From NCBI RefSeq assembly GCF_001953975.1, contig NZ_MBEJ01000130.1:1-64000 (forward strand): 64,000 nucleotides of DNA, in the 5' to 3' direction. This DNA comes from Mycobacterium sp. NS-7484 (GTDB lineage Bacteria; Actinomycetota; Actinomycetes; Mycobacteriales; Mycobacteriaceae). Under the pieces are notes generated by a model. It was given only the letters and a program-made list of their open reading frames with translations. It was not told the DNA's origin and did no database searches. The translations under genes were made by a program, and so were the position numbers. Shown piece by piece: positions 53,425 to 61,451 of the stretch. Each line of letters opens with the position of its first letter. Position 1 is the stretch's first letter.

Positions 53425-53910
53425 ATGGCCCGCACCATGGGAACTTGGCTATCCGGACCCGGTCCGTTCGACGCCGGCGACGGGAATGACGCACCAGACG
53501 GCCGCGGTAAATACCCCGGTGAGCGGCTCGGCCTGCCCGAGTCCGGGTCCGGGTCGCTGGCCCGGATGGGGCGGCGCGTCGGCGCGCTCTGCATCGACTG
53601 GCTGGTGGCCTACGGGCTGGCCGGGTTGGCCATGGCGATGGGGCTGGTATCGCTTCCCATGCTGTCCACGGCGGTGCTGGTGGTCTGGATGGTGATCGGC
53701 ACGATCGCGGTGCGGCTGTTCTCGTTCACGCCGGGGCAGCTCGCCGTCGGGCTGGCGGTGGTGCCTGCTGACGGCCGCGACCGGATCGGCATCGTGCGGG
53801 CATTCCTGCGGGTGGTGTTGATCGCCCTGGTGATCCCGCCGCTGGTCTCCGACCGCGATCTGCGTGGCTTGCACGACCTGGCGAGTCACACCGCCGTGGT
53901 GCGCCGCTAG
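53425..53910 (+). CDS. RDD family membrane protein
   Basis: A 161-residue protein with the RDD signature near the start of the membrane part: ARMGRRVGALCIDWLVAYGLAG (Arg, Asp at the usual helix 1 positions) and a further hydrophobic pair (VSLPMLSTAVLVVWMVIGTIAV). A third segment FLRVVLIALVIPPLV precedes the RDLRGLHDLASHTAVV tail, the second RDD block. The first 45 residues are polar and Gly/Pro-rich. Likely an inner-membrane transporter or regulator of unknown substrate. It is leaderless and converges on the DUF4191 gene, with the cUUCGg hairpin between. Confidence 0.85.
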   Translation: MARTMGTWLSGPGPFDAGDGNDAPDGRGKYPGERLGLPESGSGSLARMGRRVGALCIDWLVAYGLAGLAMAMGLVSLPMLSTAVLVVWMVIGTIAVRLFSFTPGQLAVGLAVVPADGRDRIGIVRAFLRVVLIALVIPPLVSDRDLRGLHDLASHTAVVRR

Positions 53911-53922
53911 CGCGACCCGAAC

Positions 53923-53969
53923 GTGAAGAAGATCGCGAGATTCTTCGGAATCCTCGCGATCTTCGTCAC
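53923..53969. terminator. cUUCGg-capped hairpin between RDD and DUF4191 genes
   Basis: Arms GTGA (53923-53926) and GAAGATCGCGAG (53928-53939) pair with CTCGCGATCTTC (53953-53964) and TCAC (53966-53969). An inner ATTC-TTCG-GAAT gives the very stable cUUCGg loop. It lies between convergent genes and could end both. The whole element is highly similar in sequence to 62326-62378. Confidence 0.75.
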
Positions 53970-53989
53970 ACTCGGCGGTGCAGAACTGG

Positions 53990-54742
53990 CTAGCGCCGGC
54001 GCGCGGTGCGCTGGACACCGCGCATCTTCGCGCCCGCGGGCATCGGGCCCTTGGGCAACCCGGCGGGGCCGGTCTTGGTGCCGAGCGCCACCAACCGGGA
54101 CTCGACGGAATCCATCTGCTTGACCGTGATGTTCGCCGGCAGCTTGTTCAGATGACGCTCCAGCTTGGACAGCGGGACCTCGCCCTCGCCGTTGCCGACC
54201 ACGATGTCGTAGATCGGGATGTCGCCGATCAGCCGTGCGGTGCGCTTCTTCTCCTGGGCCAGCAGAGGTTTGACCCGGTTGGCCGAACCCTCGCCGACAA
54301 AGATCACGCCGGGCCGGCCGATCACCCGGTGCACGGCGTCGAAGTGCCCGGTCGCCGCGACGCCCGGCGTGACACGCCACTTGCCGCGCAGGTTGTCCAG
54401 TGCCCAGGCGGCCGCGCCGGTCTGGCCTTCGGCCTTGGCGTACACCGACTTCTGGGCCCGGCGGCCGAAGATGATGAACGCCACCAGCGCGCCCAACACC
54501 ACACCGAGGGGGATCAGGGTGTACATGGTGAACCCACCGATGAGTACACCGGCGACCACCGCGGCAGCCACGATCAGCACGAAGGCGCTGACCATGTACG
54601 GCAACAGGCGCTTGTCCTCTTTGCGCTGCATCTGGAATGCCTGCCACAGTTGACTACGCCGCTGCTTGGAGGCCGCCTTACGGGCAGCCTTCGCCTCGGC
54701 CTTTGCCGCTTTCGTTTCTGCGGCAGTGCGGGTTTTCGCCAT
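53990..54742 (-). CDS. DUF4191 membrane protein (Rv2219-like)
   Basis: A 250-residue protein, the length of Rv2219. Its first 45 residues are rich in Lys and Ala (TKAAKAEAKAARKAASKQRRSQ), a likely coiled or RNA-contact region. Two membrane segments follow (LPYMVSAFVLIVAAAVVAGVLI and MYTLIPLGVVLGALVAFIIF). The C-terminal 150 residues are cytosolic, with GRPGVIFVGEGSANRVKPLLAQEKKR. No function is known. The ATG 54742 is six bases after TATCCT, so leaderless. It lies just downstream of lipA on the same strand. Confidence 0.85.
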   Translation of the reverse strand: MAKTRTAAETKAAKAEAKAARKAASKQRRSQLWQAFQMQRKEDKRLLPYMVSAFVLIVAAAVVAGVLIGGFTMYTLIPLGVVLGALVAFIIFGRRAQKSVYAKAEGQTGAAAWALDNLRGKWRVTPGVAATGHFDAVHRVIGRPGVIFVGEGSANRVKPLLAQEKKRTARLIGDIPIYDIVVGNGEGEVPLSKLERHLNKLPANITVKQMDSVESRLVALGTKTGPAGLPKGPMPAGAKMRGVQRTARRR

Positions 54743-54746
54743 TACT

Positions 54747-55691
54747 TCAGGATACGGGGGGACGATCCGCGAACCGAACCCGTGCGGCCTGCGCATAGAG
54801 CCGGCCCGCACGGTACGACGAACGCACCAGCGGTCCGGCCAGGACGCCGGCGAATCCCAGGCCCTCGGCGTAGCTCGACAACTCCACGAACTCGTCGGGA
54901 TGCACCCAGCGTTCGACCGGGTGATGCCGCGGTGACGGCCGCAGGTATTGGGTGATGGTGACGATGTCGCAGCCGGCCTCGTGGAGGTCCTGCAATGCCG
55001 TCTGCACCTCGTCGATGGTCTCGCCCATGCCGAGGATCAGGTTCGACTTGGTGACCAGGCCGAAGTTGCGGGCCGCGGTGATGACGTCCAGGCTGCGCTC
55101 GTAACGGAAGGCCGGACGAATGCGCTTGAATATGCGCGGCACCGTTTCGACGTTGTGCGCGAACACCTCCGGGCGTGACTCGAACACTTCCTCGAGCTGG
55201 TCGGGGTTGCCGTTGAAGTCCGGCGCCAGCAGCTCCACGCCGGTGTTCGGGTTGAGCCGCTTGATGTAGCGCACGGTCTCGGCATACAGCCAGGCTCCGC
55301 CGTCGGGCAGGTCGTCGCGGGCCACCCCGGTGACGGTGGAGTAACGCAAGCCCATCGCCTGCACGCTCTCGGCCACCCGGCGCGGTTCGTCACGGTCCAG
55401 CTCGGCCGGCTTGCCGGTGTCGATTTGGCAGAAGTCGCAGCGGCGGGTGCACTGCTCGCCACCGATCAGGAACGTCGCCTCCCGGTCCTCCCAGCATTCG
55501 AAGATGTTGGGGCAGCCGGCCTCCTCGCACACCGTGTGCAGGCCTTCGCGTCGCACCAGACCCTTCAGCTCGGTGTACTCGGGCCCCATCTTGGCCCGCG
55601 TCTTGATCCACGGTGGCTTGCGTTCGATGGGCGTCTGCGCGTTCCGCACTTCCAGACGCAGCAGCTTTCGACCTTCTGGAACGACACTCAC
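54747..55691 (-). CDS. lipA: Lipoyl synthase LipA
   Basis: A 314-residue radical-SAM enzyme that inserts two sulphurs into octanoyl-lysine on lipoyl domains. The auxiliary cluster is CxxxxCxxxxxC (Cys55, Cys60, Cys66) and the SAM cluster CxxxCxxC (Cys81, Cys85, Cys88 in CTRRCDFCQ). ETVRYIKRLNPNT and QYLRPSPRHHPVERWVHPDEF are family blocks. Start is GTG 55691, five bases after the lipB stop. It works on the octanoyl group placed by LipB, upstream in the same operon, including on DlaT encoded nearby. Confidence 0.96.
   Translation of the reverse strand: MSVVPEGRKLLRLEVRNAQTPIERKPPWIKTRAKMGPEYTELKGLVRREGLHTVCEEAGCPNIFECWEDREATFLIGGEQCTRRCDFCQIDTGKPAELDRDEPRRVAESVQAMGLRYSTVTGVARDDLPDGGAWLYAETVRYIKRLNPNTGVELLAPDFNGNPDQLEEVFESRPEVFAHNVETVPRIFKRIRPAFRYERSLDVITAARNFGLVTKSNLILGMGETIDEVQTALQDLHEAGCDIVTITQYLRPSPRHHPVERWVHPDEFVELSSYAEGLGFAGVLAGPLVRSSYRAGRLYAQAARVRFADRPPVS
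54749..54754 (-). promoter_or_regulatory. -10 box of leaderless DUF4191 promoter
   Basis: Minus strand TATCCT, then GAAGTA, then ATG 54742. The box lies inside the lipA 3' end, so the gene can be expressed apart from lipA. Confidence 0.45.
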
Positions 55692-55695
55692 AGAT

Positions 55696-56412
55696 TCATC
55701 CTACGTTCAGGGCAACTTCGAGACGGCCGTCGAGCGCGTCACACACCGCGGCGGCGACGCGATCGGTGACGTTCTCGACCGTGATGTGACGGCCCAACTC
55801 GGCCGTCAGCGACGTGACTCCCGCATCGGCGATGCCGCACGGCACGATCGAGGAGTACGCGGACAGGTCGCAATCACAGTTCAGTGCGAAGCCGTGCAGA
55901 GTCGTGGCGCGGGATACCCGGATACCGATCGCGGCGACCTTGCGGGCCGGCTGCAGTTCATCGCCTGGCACCCAGACCCCGGAGCGTCCCTCGACCCGGC
56001 CGGTCTTCAGACCGAGGTCTGCGCATACCCGGATGAGTGCTTCCTCAAGGCGCCGAACGAAATTCACCACATCCAGCGGCTCGGTCAGCCCGATGATGGG
56101 GTAGCCCACCAGTTGGCCGGGACCGTGCCAGGTGATCTTGCCGCCGCGGTCGGTGTCGACGACGGGTGTGCCGTCCACCGGGCGTTCGTGCGGCTCGGTG
56201 CGCTTGCCGGCGGTGTACACCGCGGGGTGTTGCAGCAGCAACAGGGTGTCGGGCCCGCCGGCGACTCTGGCGTCGGCGATCTCACGCTGCAGCGCCCAAG
56301 CGTCCTGGTATTTGATCACGCCCATCCGCCGCACCTCGACCGGCCCGGCGCTTGAGCGGATGGACGTCACAGGCTCGACCGTACGCCCCCGCTGCGCGGC
56401 GACCCGGGTCAT
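55696..56412 (-). CDS. lipB: Octanoyl-ACP:protein octanoyltransferase LipB
   Basis: A 238-residue acyltransferase that moves octanoyl from ACP to lipoyl-domain lysines. Key residues are Lys158 (RKVAAIGIR) and Cys192 (SIVPCGIAD), with RGGKITWHGPGQLVGYPI (89-106) as substrate block. ATG 56412 overlaps the stop of the upstream epimerase gene (ATGA), so it is likely coupled; GTG 56370 would give an N-terminus closer to M. tuberculosis LipB (224 residues). Order epimerase-lipB-lipA is the same as Rv2216-Rv2217-Rv2218. Confidence 0.94.
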   Translation of the reverse strand: MTRVAAQRGRTVEPVTSIRSSAGPVEVRRMGVIKYQDAWALQREIADARVAGGPDTLLLLQHPAVYTAGKRTEPHERPVDGTPVVDTDRGGKITWHGPGQLVGYPIIGLTEPLDVVNFVRRLEEALIRVCADLGLKTGRVEGRSGVWVPGDELQPARKVAAIGIRVSRATTLHGFALNCDCDLSAYSSIVPCGIADAGVTSLTAELGRHITVENVTDRVAAAVCDALDGRLEVALNVG

Positions 56413-57317
56413 GCGTCTTTGGGTGCGGTGGCGTACGCCAGCGCCTCACCCACGGTGTTGTGGTGGAAAGTAAAACCGGCGCGCTCCAATGCGGCCGGGA
56501 TCGCCCGCTGGCCCACCAGCAGGCCCTCATCGGCGATCTCGCCGACCAGGGCACGCAAGGCGAAACCCGGCACGATCGCCGGAGCGGGCCGGTTGACCGC
56601 CCGGCCCAGCGCCGCGGTGAACTCGGCGTTGGTGACCGGCGCGGGGCCGGTGAGATTGACCGGGCCCGAGAGACTTTCGTTCGAGATCGCAAACAGCACG
56701 GCACGGACCTCGTCCTCCAGACTGATCCACGGAACGTACTGCCGGCCGTTGCCCAACCGCGCGCCCAGGCCCAGCGAGAACAGCGGCTTGAGGCGGCTCA
56801 CCATGCCGCCGGAGGGCGACATCACCAGACCGGTGCGCAGCAGCACCACCCGGGCGCCGGCGGCCACGGCCCCAGCGGTGGCCGCCTCCCAGTCCGCGCA
56901 CAGCCGGGCCAGGAAACCTTGTCCCTCGGGTGCGGTCTCGTCGGTCACCCGACCGCGGGTATCGCCGTAGTAGCCGACGGCACTGGCGTTGACCAGGACC
57001 GGTACCCCGGCGTCGGCGACGGCGCCGGCGAGCACCTCGGTGGGCCCGATGCGGCTGTCGCGCAGGCTCTGTTTGAACGCGCCCGACCACCGCTTGTCGC
57101 CGACCCCGACGCCGCAGAGGTTCACCACCGCGTGCACGCCGCGGATGGCGTCGGCATCGAACTCTCCGGTATCGGGGTTCCAGAACAACTCGTCGCCGTT
57201 CGACGGTGCCCGGCGAACGATTCGGAGAACCCGGTGATCGGCGGCGCGCAGTGCGGCAACCAGCGCCGAACCGATCAGACCGGACGATCCCGCTATCGCG
57301 ATGACGGCGTCCGCCAC
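56409..57317 (-). CDS. NAD-dependent epimerase-like protein (TIGR01777, Rv2216)
   Basis: A 302-residue extended short-chain dehydrogenase fold. Dinucleotide motif AIAGSSGLIGSALVAALRAADH at residues 7-28; NASAVGYYGDTR has the Tyr of the active-site area, and WISLEDEVRAVLFAI lies near residue 200. The C-terminal third has DUF1731 with RAVNRPAPAIVPGFALRALVGE. This is the YfcH/SDR39U1 family; substrate unknown. Start is GTG 57317. It lies 25 bases after dlaT and overlaps lipB, so it may serve the same lipoate or central-metabolism operon. Confidence 0.9.
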   Translation of the reverse strand: MADAVIAIAGSSGLIGSALVAALRAADHRVLRIVRRAPSNGDELFWNPDTGEFDADAIRGVHAVVNLCGVGVGDKRWSGAFKQSLRDSRIGPTEVLAGAVADAGVPVLVNASAVGYYGDTRGRVTDETAPEGQGFLARLCADWEAATAGAVAAGARVVLLRTGLVMSPSGGMVSRLKPLFSLGLGARLGNGRQYVPWISLEDEVRAVLFAISNESLSGPVNLTGPAPVTNAEFTAALGRAVNRPAPAIVPGFALRALVGEIADEGLLVGQRAIPAALERAGFTFHHNTVGEALAYATAPKDA

Positions 57318-57342
57318 AGTGGGGAGCCCCTCCTAACGGCCC

Positions 57343-59076
57343 TTACAGCCCGAGGTCGGCCTCGAATGCACCTTCTTCGAGCCGGCGCTTGATGGTGGTC
57401 ACGAATCGGCCGGCGTCGGCGCCGTCGATCAGTCGGTGGTCGTAGGTCAGCGGCAGGTAGCACACCGACCGCACACCGATCGACTCGTTGCCGTACTCAT
57501 CGGAGATCACCCGCGGGCGCTTGACGATCGCGCCGGTGCCCAGCATCGCCGCCTGCGGCGGCACCAGGATGGGCGTGTCGAACAGCGCACCCTGGCTGCC
57601 GATGTTGGTGATCGTGAACGTGCCACCGGCCAGCTCGTCGGGCTTGAGGTTGCCCGACCGGGCACGGGCCGCGATGTCGGAGATGGCGCGCGCCAGCCCG
57701 CCCAGCGACAGGTCACCGGCGTTGTGGATCACCGGGGAGAGCAGACCCTGTTCGGTGTCGACCGCGAAGCCGAGGTGCTCGGCGTCGTAGTAGGTGATCT
57801 CCTTGGTGTCCTCGTTGTAGCTGGCGTTGACGTTCGGGTGCGCCTTGAGCGCATCGATGACGGCGCGGGCGATGAACGGCAGATACGTGAGGTTGACCCC
57901 CTCGCGCTCGGCGAAGTCGGCCTTCGCCCGGGCACGCAACGCCACGATCTTGGTCATGTCGACCTCGTGGGTCTGCGTCAGCTGCGCCGTCGCCTGCAGG
58001 GATTCGCGCGTCTTCTTGGCCGTGATCTGGCGAATTCGGTTGGCCTTCTGCGTGGTTCCGCGCAGATGCGCCAGCGCCGGGGCCGGCGTGGCCGAGGCCG
58101 CGGGTGCGGCGGCGGCAGGGGCCGCAGCGGCGGGCGCCGACGCGGCCGGGGGAGCCTTCTTCGCTTCCGCGGCGGCCAGCACATCCTGCTTGCGGATACG
58201 ACCACCGACGCCGGTGCCCTTCACCTGGGCGAGGTCGACGCCGTTCTCCGAGGCCAACTTCCGCACCAGCGGCGTGACATACGGCGAGCCGTCACCGGCT
58301 GCGGCGGGCTCGGCCTTGGGTTCGGGCTTGGGCTCGGCCTTGGGCTCCGGCTTGGGCTCGGGCTTCGGCTCCGGCTTCGGTTCGGGCTTGGGTTCCGGCT
58401 TCGGCTCGGATTTCGGTTCGGGCTTGGGCTCGGGAGCCGGCTCCTGGGCCGCACCGGCCTCCCCGATCTTGGCGAGCTCGCCACCGACGGCGACGGTGTC
58501 GTCCTCTTCGGCGGTGATCTCCAGCAGGGTGCCGGCAACCGGGGACGGAATCTCGGTGTCGACCTTGTCGGTGGACACCTCCACCAGCGGCTCGTCCACG
58601 CCGACGGAGTCACCGACCTTCTTGAGCCACCGGGTGACGGTGCCCTCGGTGACCGACTCGCCCAACTCGGGCATGGTGACCGTGGTGGCCGATCCCGACG
58701 CGGCCGGCTTGGCCGGGGCGGCAGGCTCCGGCGCGGGGGACTCGGACGGAGCGGCCGACGGCTGGGTGGCCTGCGGTTCGGGCTCGGGCTCGGGCTTGGA
58801 TTCCGGCTCTGCGGACGCCGACGCCCCCGACGATTCGCCGGCCTCGCCGATGACTGCGAGCTCCCCGCCGATCTCGACGGTGTCGTCCTCCTGGGCGACG
58901 ATCTTGGTCAAGACGCCGGCGGCCGGGGACGGGATCTCGGTGTCGACCTTGTCCGTGGACACCTCCAGCAGCGGCTCGTCGAGTTCGACGGTGTCGCCCT
59001 CCTGTTTAAGCCAACGGGTGACGGTCCCTTCAGTGACGCTCTCACCTAGCGCGGGCATCTGGACGGAGATGGCCAT
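57343..59076 (-). CDS. dlaT: Dihydrolipoamide acyltransferase E2 (DlaT)
   Basis: A 577-residue E2 subunit that receives the acetyl group from AceE and passes it to CoA; in M. tuberculosis DlaT also serves the peroxynitrite reductase system. It has two lipoyl domains with modified lysines Lys43 and Lys171, both in STDKVDTE; linkers are Pro/Ala/Glu. Residues 214-256 are KPEP repeats. A peripheral subunit-binding domain is at 265-300 and the catalytic core has LTYDHRLIDGADAGRF with the active-site His. It is slightly longer than Rv2215 because of the linker. Confidence 0.95.
   Translation of the reverse strand: MAISVQMPALGESVTEGTVTRWLKQEGDTVELDEPLLEVSTDKVDTEIPSPAAGVLTKIVAQEDDTVEIGGELAVIGEAGESSGASASAEPESKPEPEPEPQATQPSAAPSESPAPEPAAPAKPAASGSATTVTMPELGESVTEGTVTRWLKKVGDSVGVDEPLVEVSTDKVDTEIPSPVAGTLLEITAEEDDTVAVGGELAKIGEAGAAQEPAPEPKPEPKSEPKPEPKPEPKPEPKPEPKPEPKAEPKPEPKAEPAAAGDGSPYVTPLVRKLASENGVDLAQVKGTGVGGRIRKQDVLAAAEAKKAPPAASAPAAAAPAAAAPAASATPAPALAHLRGTTQKANRIRQITAKKTRESLQATAQLTQTHEVDMTKIVALRARAKADFAEREGVNLTYLPFIARAVIDALKAHPNVNASYNEDTKEITYYDAEHLGFAVDTEQGLLSPVIHNAGDLSLGGLARAISDIAARARSGNLKPDELAGGTFTITNIGSQGALFDTPILVPPQAAMLGTGAIVKRPRVISDEYGNESIGVRSVCYLPLTYDHRLIDGADAGRFVTTIKRRLEEGAFEADLGL
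58310..58437 (-). repeat. Lys-Pro-Glu-Pro tandem repeats in the dlaT linker
   Basis: About ten KPEP-type units (12 bases each, some with KSEP or KAEP) encode residues 214 to 256. Third positions vary among copies, so the repeat is conserved in protein more than in DNA. It forms an extended, flexible rod between lipoyl domain 2 and the subunit-binding domain. Confidence 0.85.
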
Positions 59077-59290
59077 GTGTATTGACTCCTCAGACGGTCA
59101 TGTGACGACTCGAACTCTGGCTTACCACAGCTGGGTGCACTGGGTGCGGCACCTAACTGGATTGTCGGAACCATCCTGTCACTGCAGCACCATTCGCACG
59201 CACTCAGGGTTACCGCGAGCTCTGGCACTATCGGATGTAGGTGTGCAGGGCAGTTCGCCGAACTTCCGCAGAATTGAGGAGAGTGTTGCG

Positions 59291-59644
59291 TTGGGGCTGT
59301 TCGACGCGTTTCGCCGCGGTCGCCCGGCGCGCCGATCCGGCGGAGATCGGGCTGAGGATCTGCGATATCTGCAGCAGTGGGTGGCCGATCACGTCGGCGT
59401 CGAGGCATTCGTCGAGCCCCGGACCACCGTCACCGAGGTGACCGTCGTCCTCGTCGCCGCCGACGGGGAGTGGACCCGGCGCCGCGCCGGAGGTGAGGCC
59501 GGCGCGCGTCGCCTCAGTGACCGGCTGCAGATCCCGGTCTACGACGTGCAGAAGGTCGGTTATCCCCAACGCATGCGCGACTACGACGCGCGGCGACGCA
59601 TCGAACGGCAACGCGCGCTGCGGCAGGAGCTCGACGACCGTTAG
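59291..59644 (+). CDS. Small conserved mycobacterial protein of unknown function
   Basis: A 117-residue protein that starts at TTG 59291, about nine bases after GAGGAG; a TTG start explains why it is easy to miss. The sequence begins MGLFDAFRRGRPARRSG, then has YLQQWVADHVGVEAFVEPRTTVTEVTVVLVAADGEWTRR and a basic C-terminus QRMRDYDARRRIERQRALRQ. The middle resembles a small alpha/beta domain. It lies alone between dlaT (divergent) and ephD. I recall close homologues across mycobacteria, none with a role. Confidence 0.7.
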   Translation: MGLFDAFRRGRPARRSGGDRAEDLRYLQQWVADHVGVEAFVEPRTTVTEVTVVLVAADGEWTRRRAGGEAGARRLSDRLQIPVYDVQKVGYPQRMRDYDARRRIERQRALRQELDDR

Positions 59645-59658
59645 AGTCAAGACAGCCG

Positions 59659-59671
59659 ATACCTGAGGTAT
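59659..59671. promoter_or_regulatory. Palindrome upstream of ephD
   Basis: ATACC-TGA-GGTAT is perfect and lies 41 bases before the ephD ATG, next to a TACTGT that may be its -10 (59676-59681). A regulator of the TetR or MarR kind could bind here. Confidence 0.4.
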
Positions 59672-59711
59672 TGGATACTGTTAGTCACAGTTACCTCGTG
59701 GAGGGGTGGAC

Positions 59712-61448
59712 ATGCAGCGCTTCGTCGTCAGCTCGGACGGGACCCGTATCGCGGTTTACGAACAAGGGGATCGGGAGCGCCCCACGTTGGTGATGGCCCA
59801 CGGATGGCCCGACTCGCACGTGTTGTGGAACGGGGTGACGGGCGAACTGGGCGACCGCTACCGCATCGTCCGTTACGACAACCGCGGTGCCGGCGCCTCG
59901 GATGTACCCAAACGCGTCGCCGCCTATCGCATGGACCGCTTCGCCGATGACCTGTCCGCGGTCATCGACGCGGTCAGCCCCGACCGTCCGGTCCACCTGC
60001 TGGCGCACGACTGGGGATCGGTGGGGGCATGGGAGTACCTCAGCCGCCCGGGTGCTGCCGAGCGGGTGGCGTCCTTCACCTCGGTGTCGGGTCCCAGCAC
60101 CGACCATTACGGGTCGTTCGTGCGCCGTCGGTTGGCCCGGCCGTACCGGCCCATCCAGTTCGCCAGGGCGCTGGATCTGGCCTCGCGGTTCAGCTACTGG
60201 ATCCCGTTCTCGGTGCCGGTGATCGCGCCGGCTCTGATGCGCCGTGGGGCTGCGCGTCGACTGCAGGCCATCGACACCCCCGGCCCCAAGTACCAGTCCG
60301 AGACACTCGACACCGATGCGGCGAACTCGCTGAAGATCTACCCCGCCAACGCAATCCGATCGTTCACCACGCTGCGCAAAGATCACTACGTGACAGTGCC
60401 GGTGCAGTTGATCTGCAACGACCACGACCCGGTGGTGCGAGGCCACGGCTACGACGAGGAATCCACCTGGGTGCCGCTGCTGTGGCGCCGCGACCTCAAA
60501 GCCGGTCACTGGGCACCGTTCTCGCATTGGCGTGCCATCGCCAACGCGACGGCCGAGCTGATCGACCACATCGAGGGGGCCCCGGCGGCCCGCGCATTGC
60601 GCCGCGCACAGATCGGGCGGGCCCGCGAACCCTTCGGCGACACACTGGTTTCCGTGACCGGGGCGGGCAGCGGCATCGGCCGGGCCACCGCGCTGGCGTT
60701 CGCGGCCCAGGGTGCCGAACTGGTGGTCAGCGACATCGACAAAGATGCCGCAGCGGCCACAGTTGACGAGATCATCGCGGCCGGCGGCGTGGCACACGCC
60801 TACCAGCTCGACGTGGCCGACGCCGAGGCGGTCGAGGCCTTCGTCGAACAGGTCTGCATCACCCACGGCGTGCCCGACGTGGTGGTCAACAACGCCGGCA
60901 TCGGCCATGGGGGAAAATTCCTCGACACCCCCGCCGATCAGTACGACCGCGTGCTGGAGGTGAACTTCGGCGGTGTGGTGAACTGCTGCCGGTCTTTCGC
61001 CCGGCGTCTCGTCGAGCGCGGCACCGGCGGCCACATCGTCAACGTGGCGTCGATGGCCGCCTATTCACCGTCGGCGTCGATGAACGCCTACGCCACCAGC
61101 AAGGCGGCGGTGTTCATGTTCTCGGACTGCCTGCGTGCCGAATTGGATTCGGCCGGAATCGGTTTGACCACGATCTGCCCGGGCGTCGTCGACACGAACA
61201 TTATCGACACCACCCGCTTCGACGTCCCGGCCGAGCAGCAGGGCCAGATCGACCAGTTGCGGGCCAGGACCAAGAAGGCCTTCGCCGCGCGGCGCTACGG
61301 TCCGGAGAAGGTGGCCAAGGCCATCGTCGCCGCCGTCGTCAAGGATCAGGCGATCCGCCCCGTCACCCCCGAGGCCTATGCGGCCTATGGGCTGGCGCGG
61401 CTCGTGCCCTCGGCACTGCGCCGGGTGGCGCGGTCCGGGTCGCTCTAG
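59712..61448 (+). CDS. ephD: EphD-type epoxide hydrolase fused to SDR dehydrogenase
   Basis: A 578-residue fusion. Residues 1-290 are an alpha/beta hydrolase with MAHGWPDSH (30-38) and DWGS (nucleophile Asp in LAHDWGSVG, about 98-106), an epoxide-hydrolase arrangement, with acid Asp in NDHDPVV and His in AGHWAPFSH. Residues about 310-578 are a classical short-chain dehydrogenase: GAGSGIG near 316, NNAGIG, and the Tyr-x-x-x-Lys YATSK. M. tuberculosis EphD hydrates epoxymycolates, so a mycolate role fits. ATG 59712 follows GGAGG by seven bases. Confidence 0.93.
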   Translation: MQRFVVSSDGTRIAVYEQGDRERPTLVMAHGWPDSHVLWNGVTGELGDRYRIVRYDNRGAGASDVPKRVAAYRMDRFADDLSAVIDAVSPDRPVHLLAHDWGSVGAWEYLSRPGAAERVASFTSVSGPSTDHYGSFVRRRLARPYRPIQFARALDLASRFSYWIPFSVPVIAPALMRRGAARRLQAIDTPGPKYQSETLDTDAANSLKIYPANAIRSFTTLRKDHYVTVPVQLICNDHDPVVRGHGYDEESTWVPLLWRRDLKAGHWAPFSHWRAIANATAELIDHIEGAPAARALRRAQIGRAREPFGDTLVSVTGAGSGIGRATALAFAAQGAELVVSDIDKDAAAATVDEIIAAGGVAHAYQLDVADAEAVEAFVEQVCITHGVPDVVVNNAGIGHGGKFLDTPADQYDRVLEVNFGGVVNCCRSFARRLVERGTGGHIVNVASMAAYSPSASMNAYATSKAAVFMFSDCLRAELDSAGIGLTTICPGVVDTNIIDTTRFDVPAEQQGQIDQLRARTKKAFAARRYGPEKVAKAIVAAVVKDQAIRPVTPEAYAAYGLARLVPSALRRVARSGSL

Positions 61449-61451
61449 CCG

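Noticed and set aside
53923..54123. Possible 66-codon exported protein MKKIARFFGILAIFVTLGG
   Set aside because: It begins in the hairpin and runs antisense into DUF4191; after the signal-like part the sequence is shadow-like. Kept only as a clue to the repeat family.
57436..59049. Long plus-strand frame opposite dlaT with Gly/Leu repeats
   Set aside because: It is the complement of the KPEP repeats and lipoyl domains; no start signal.
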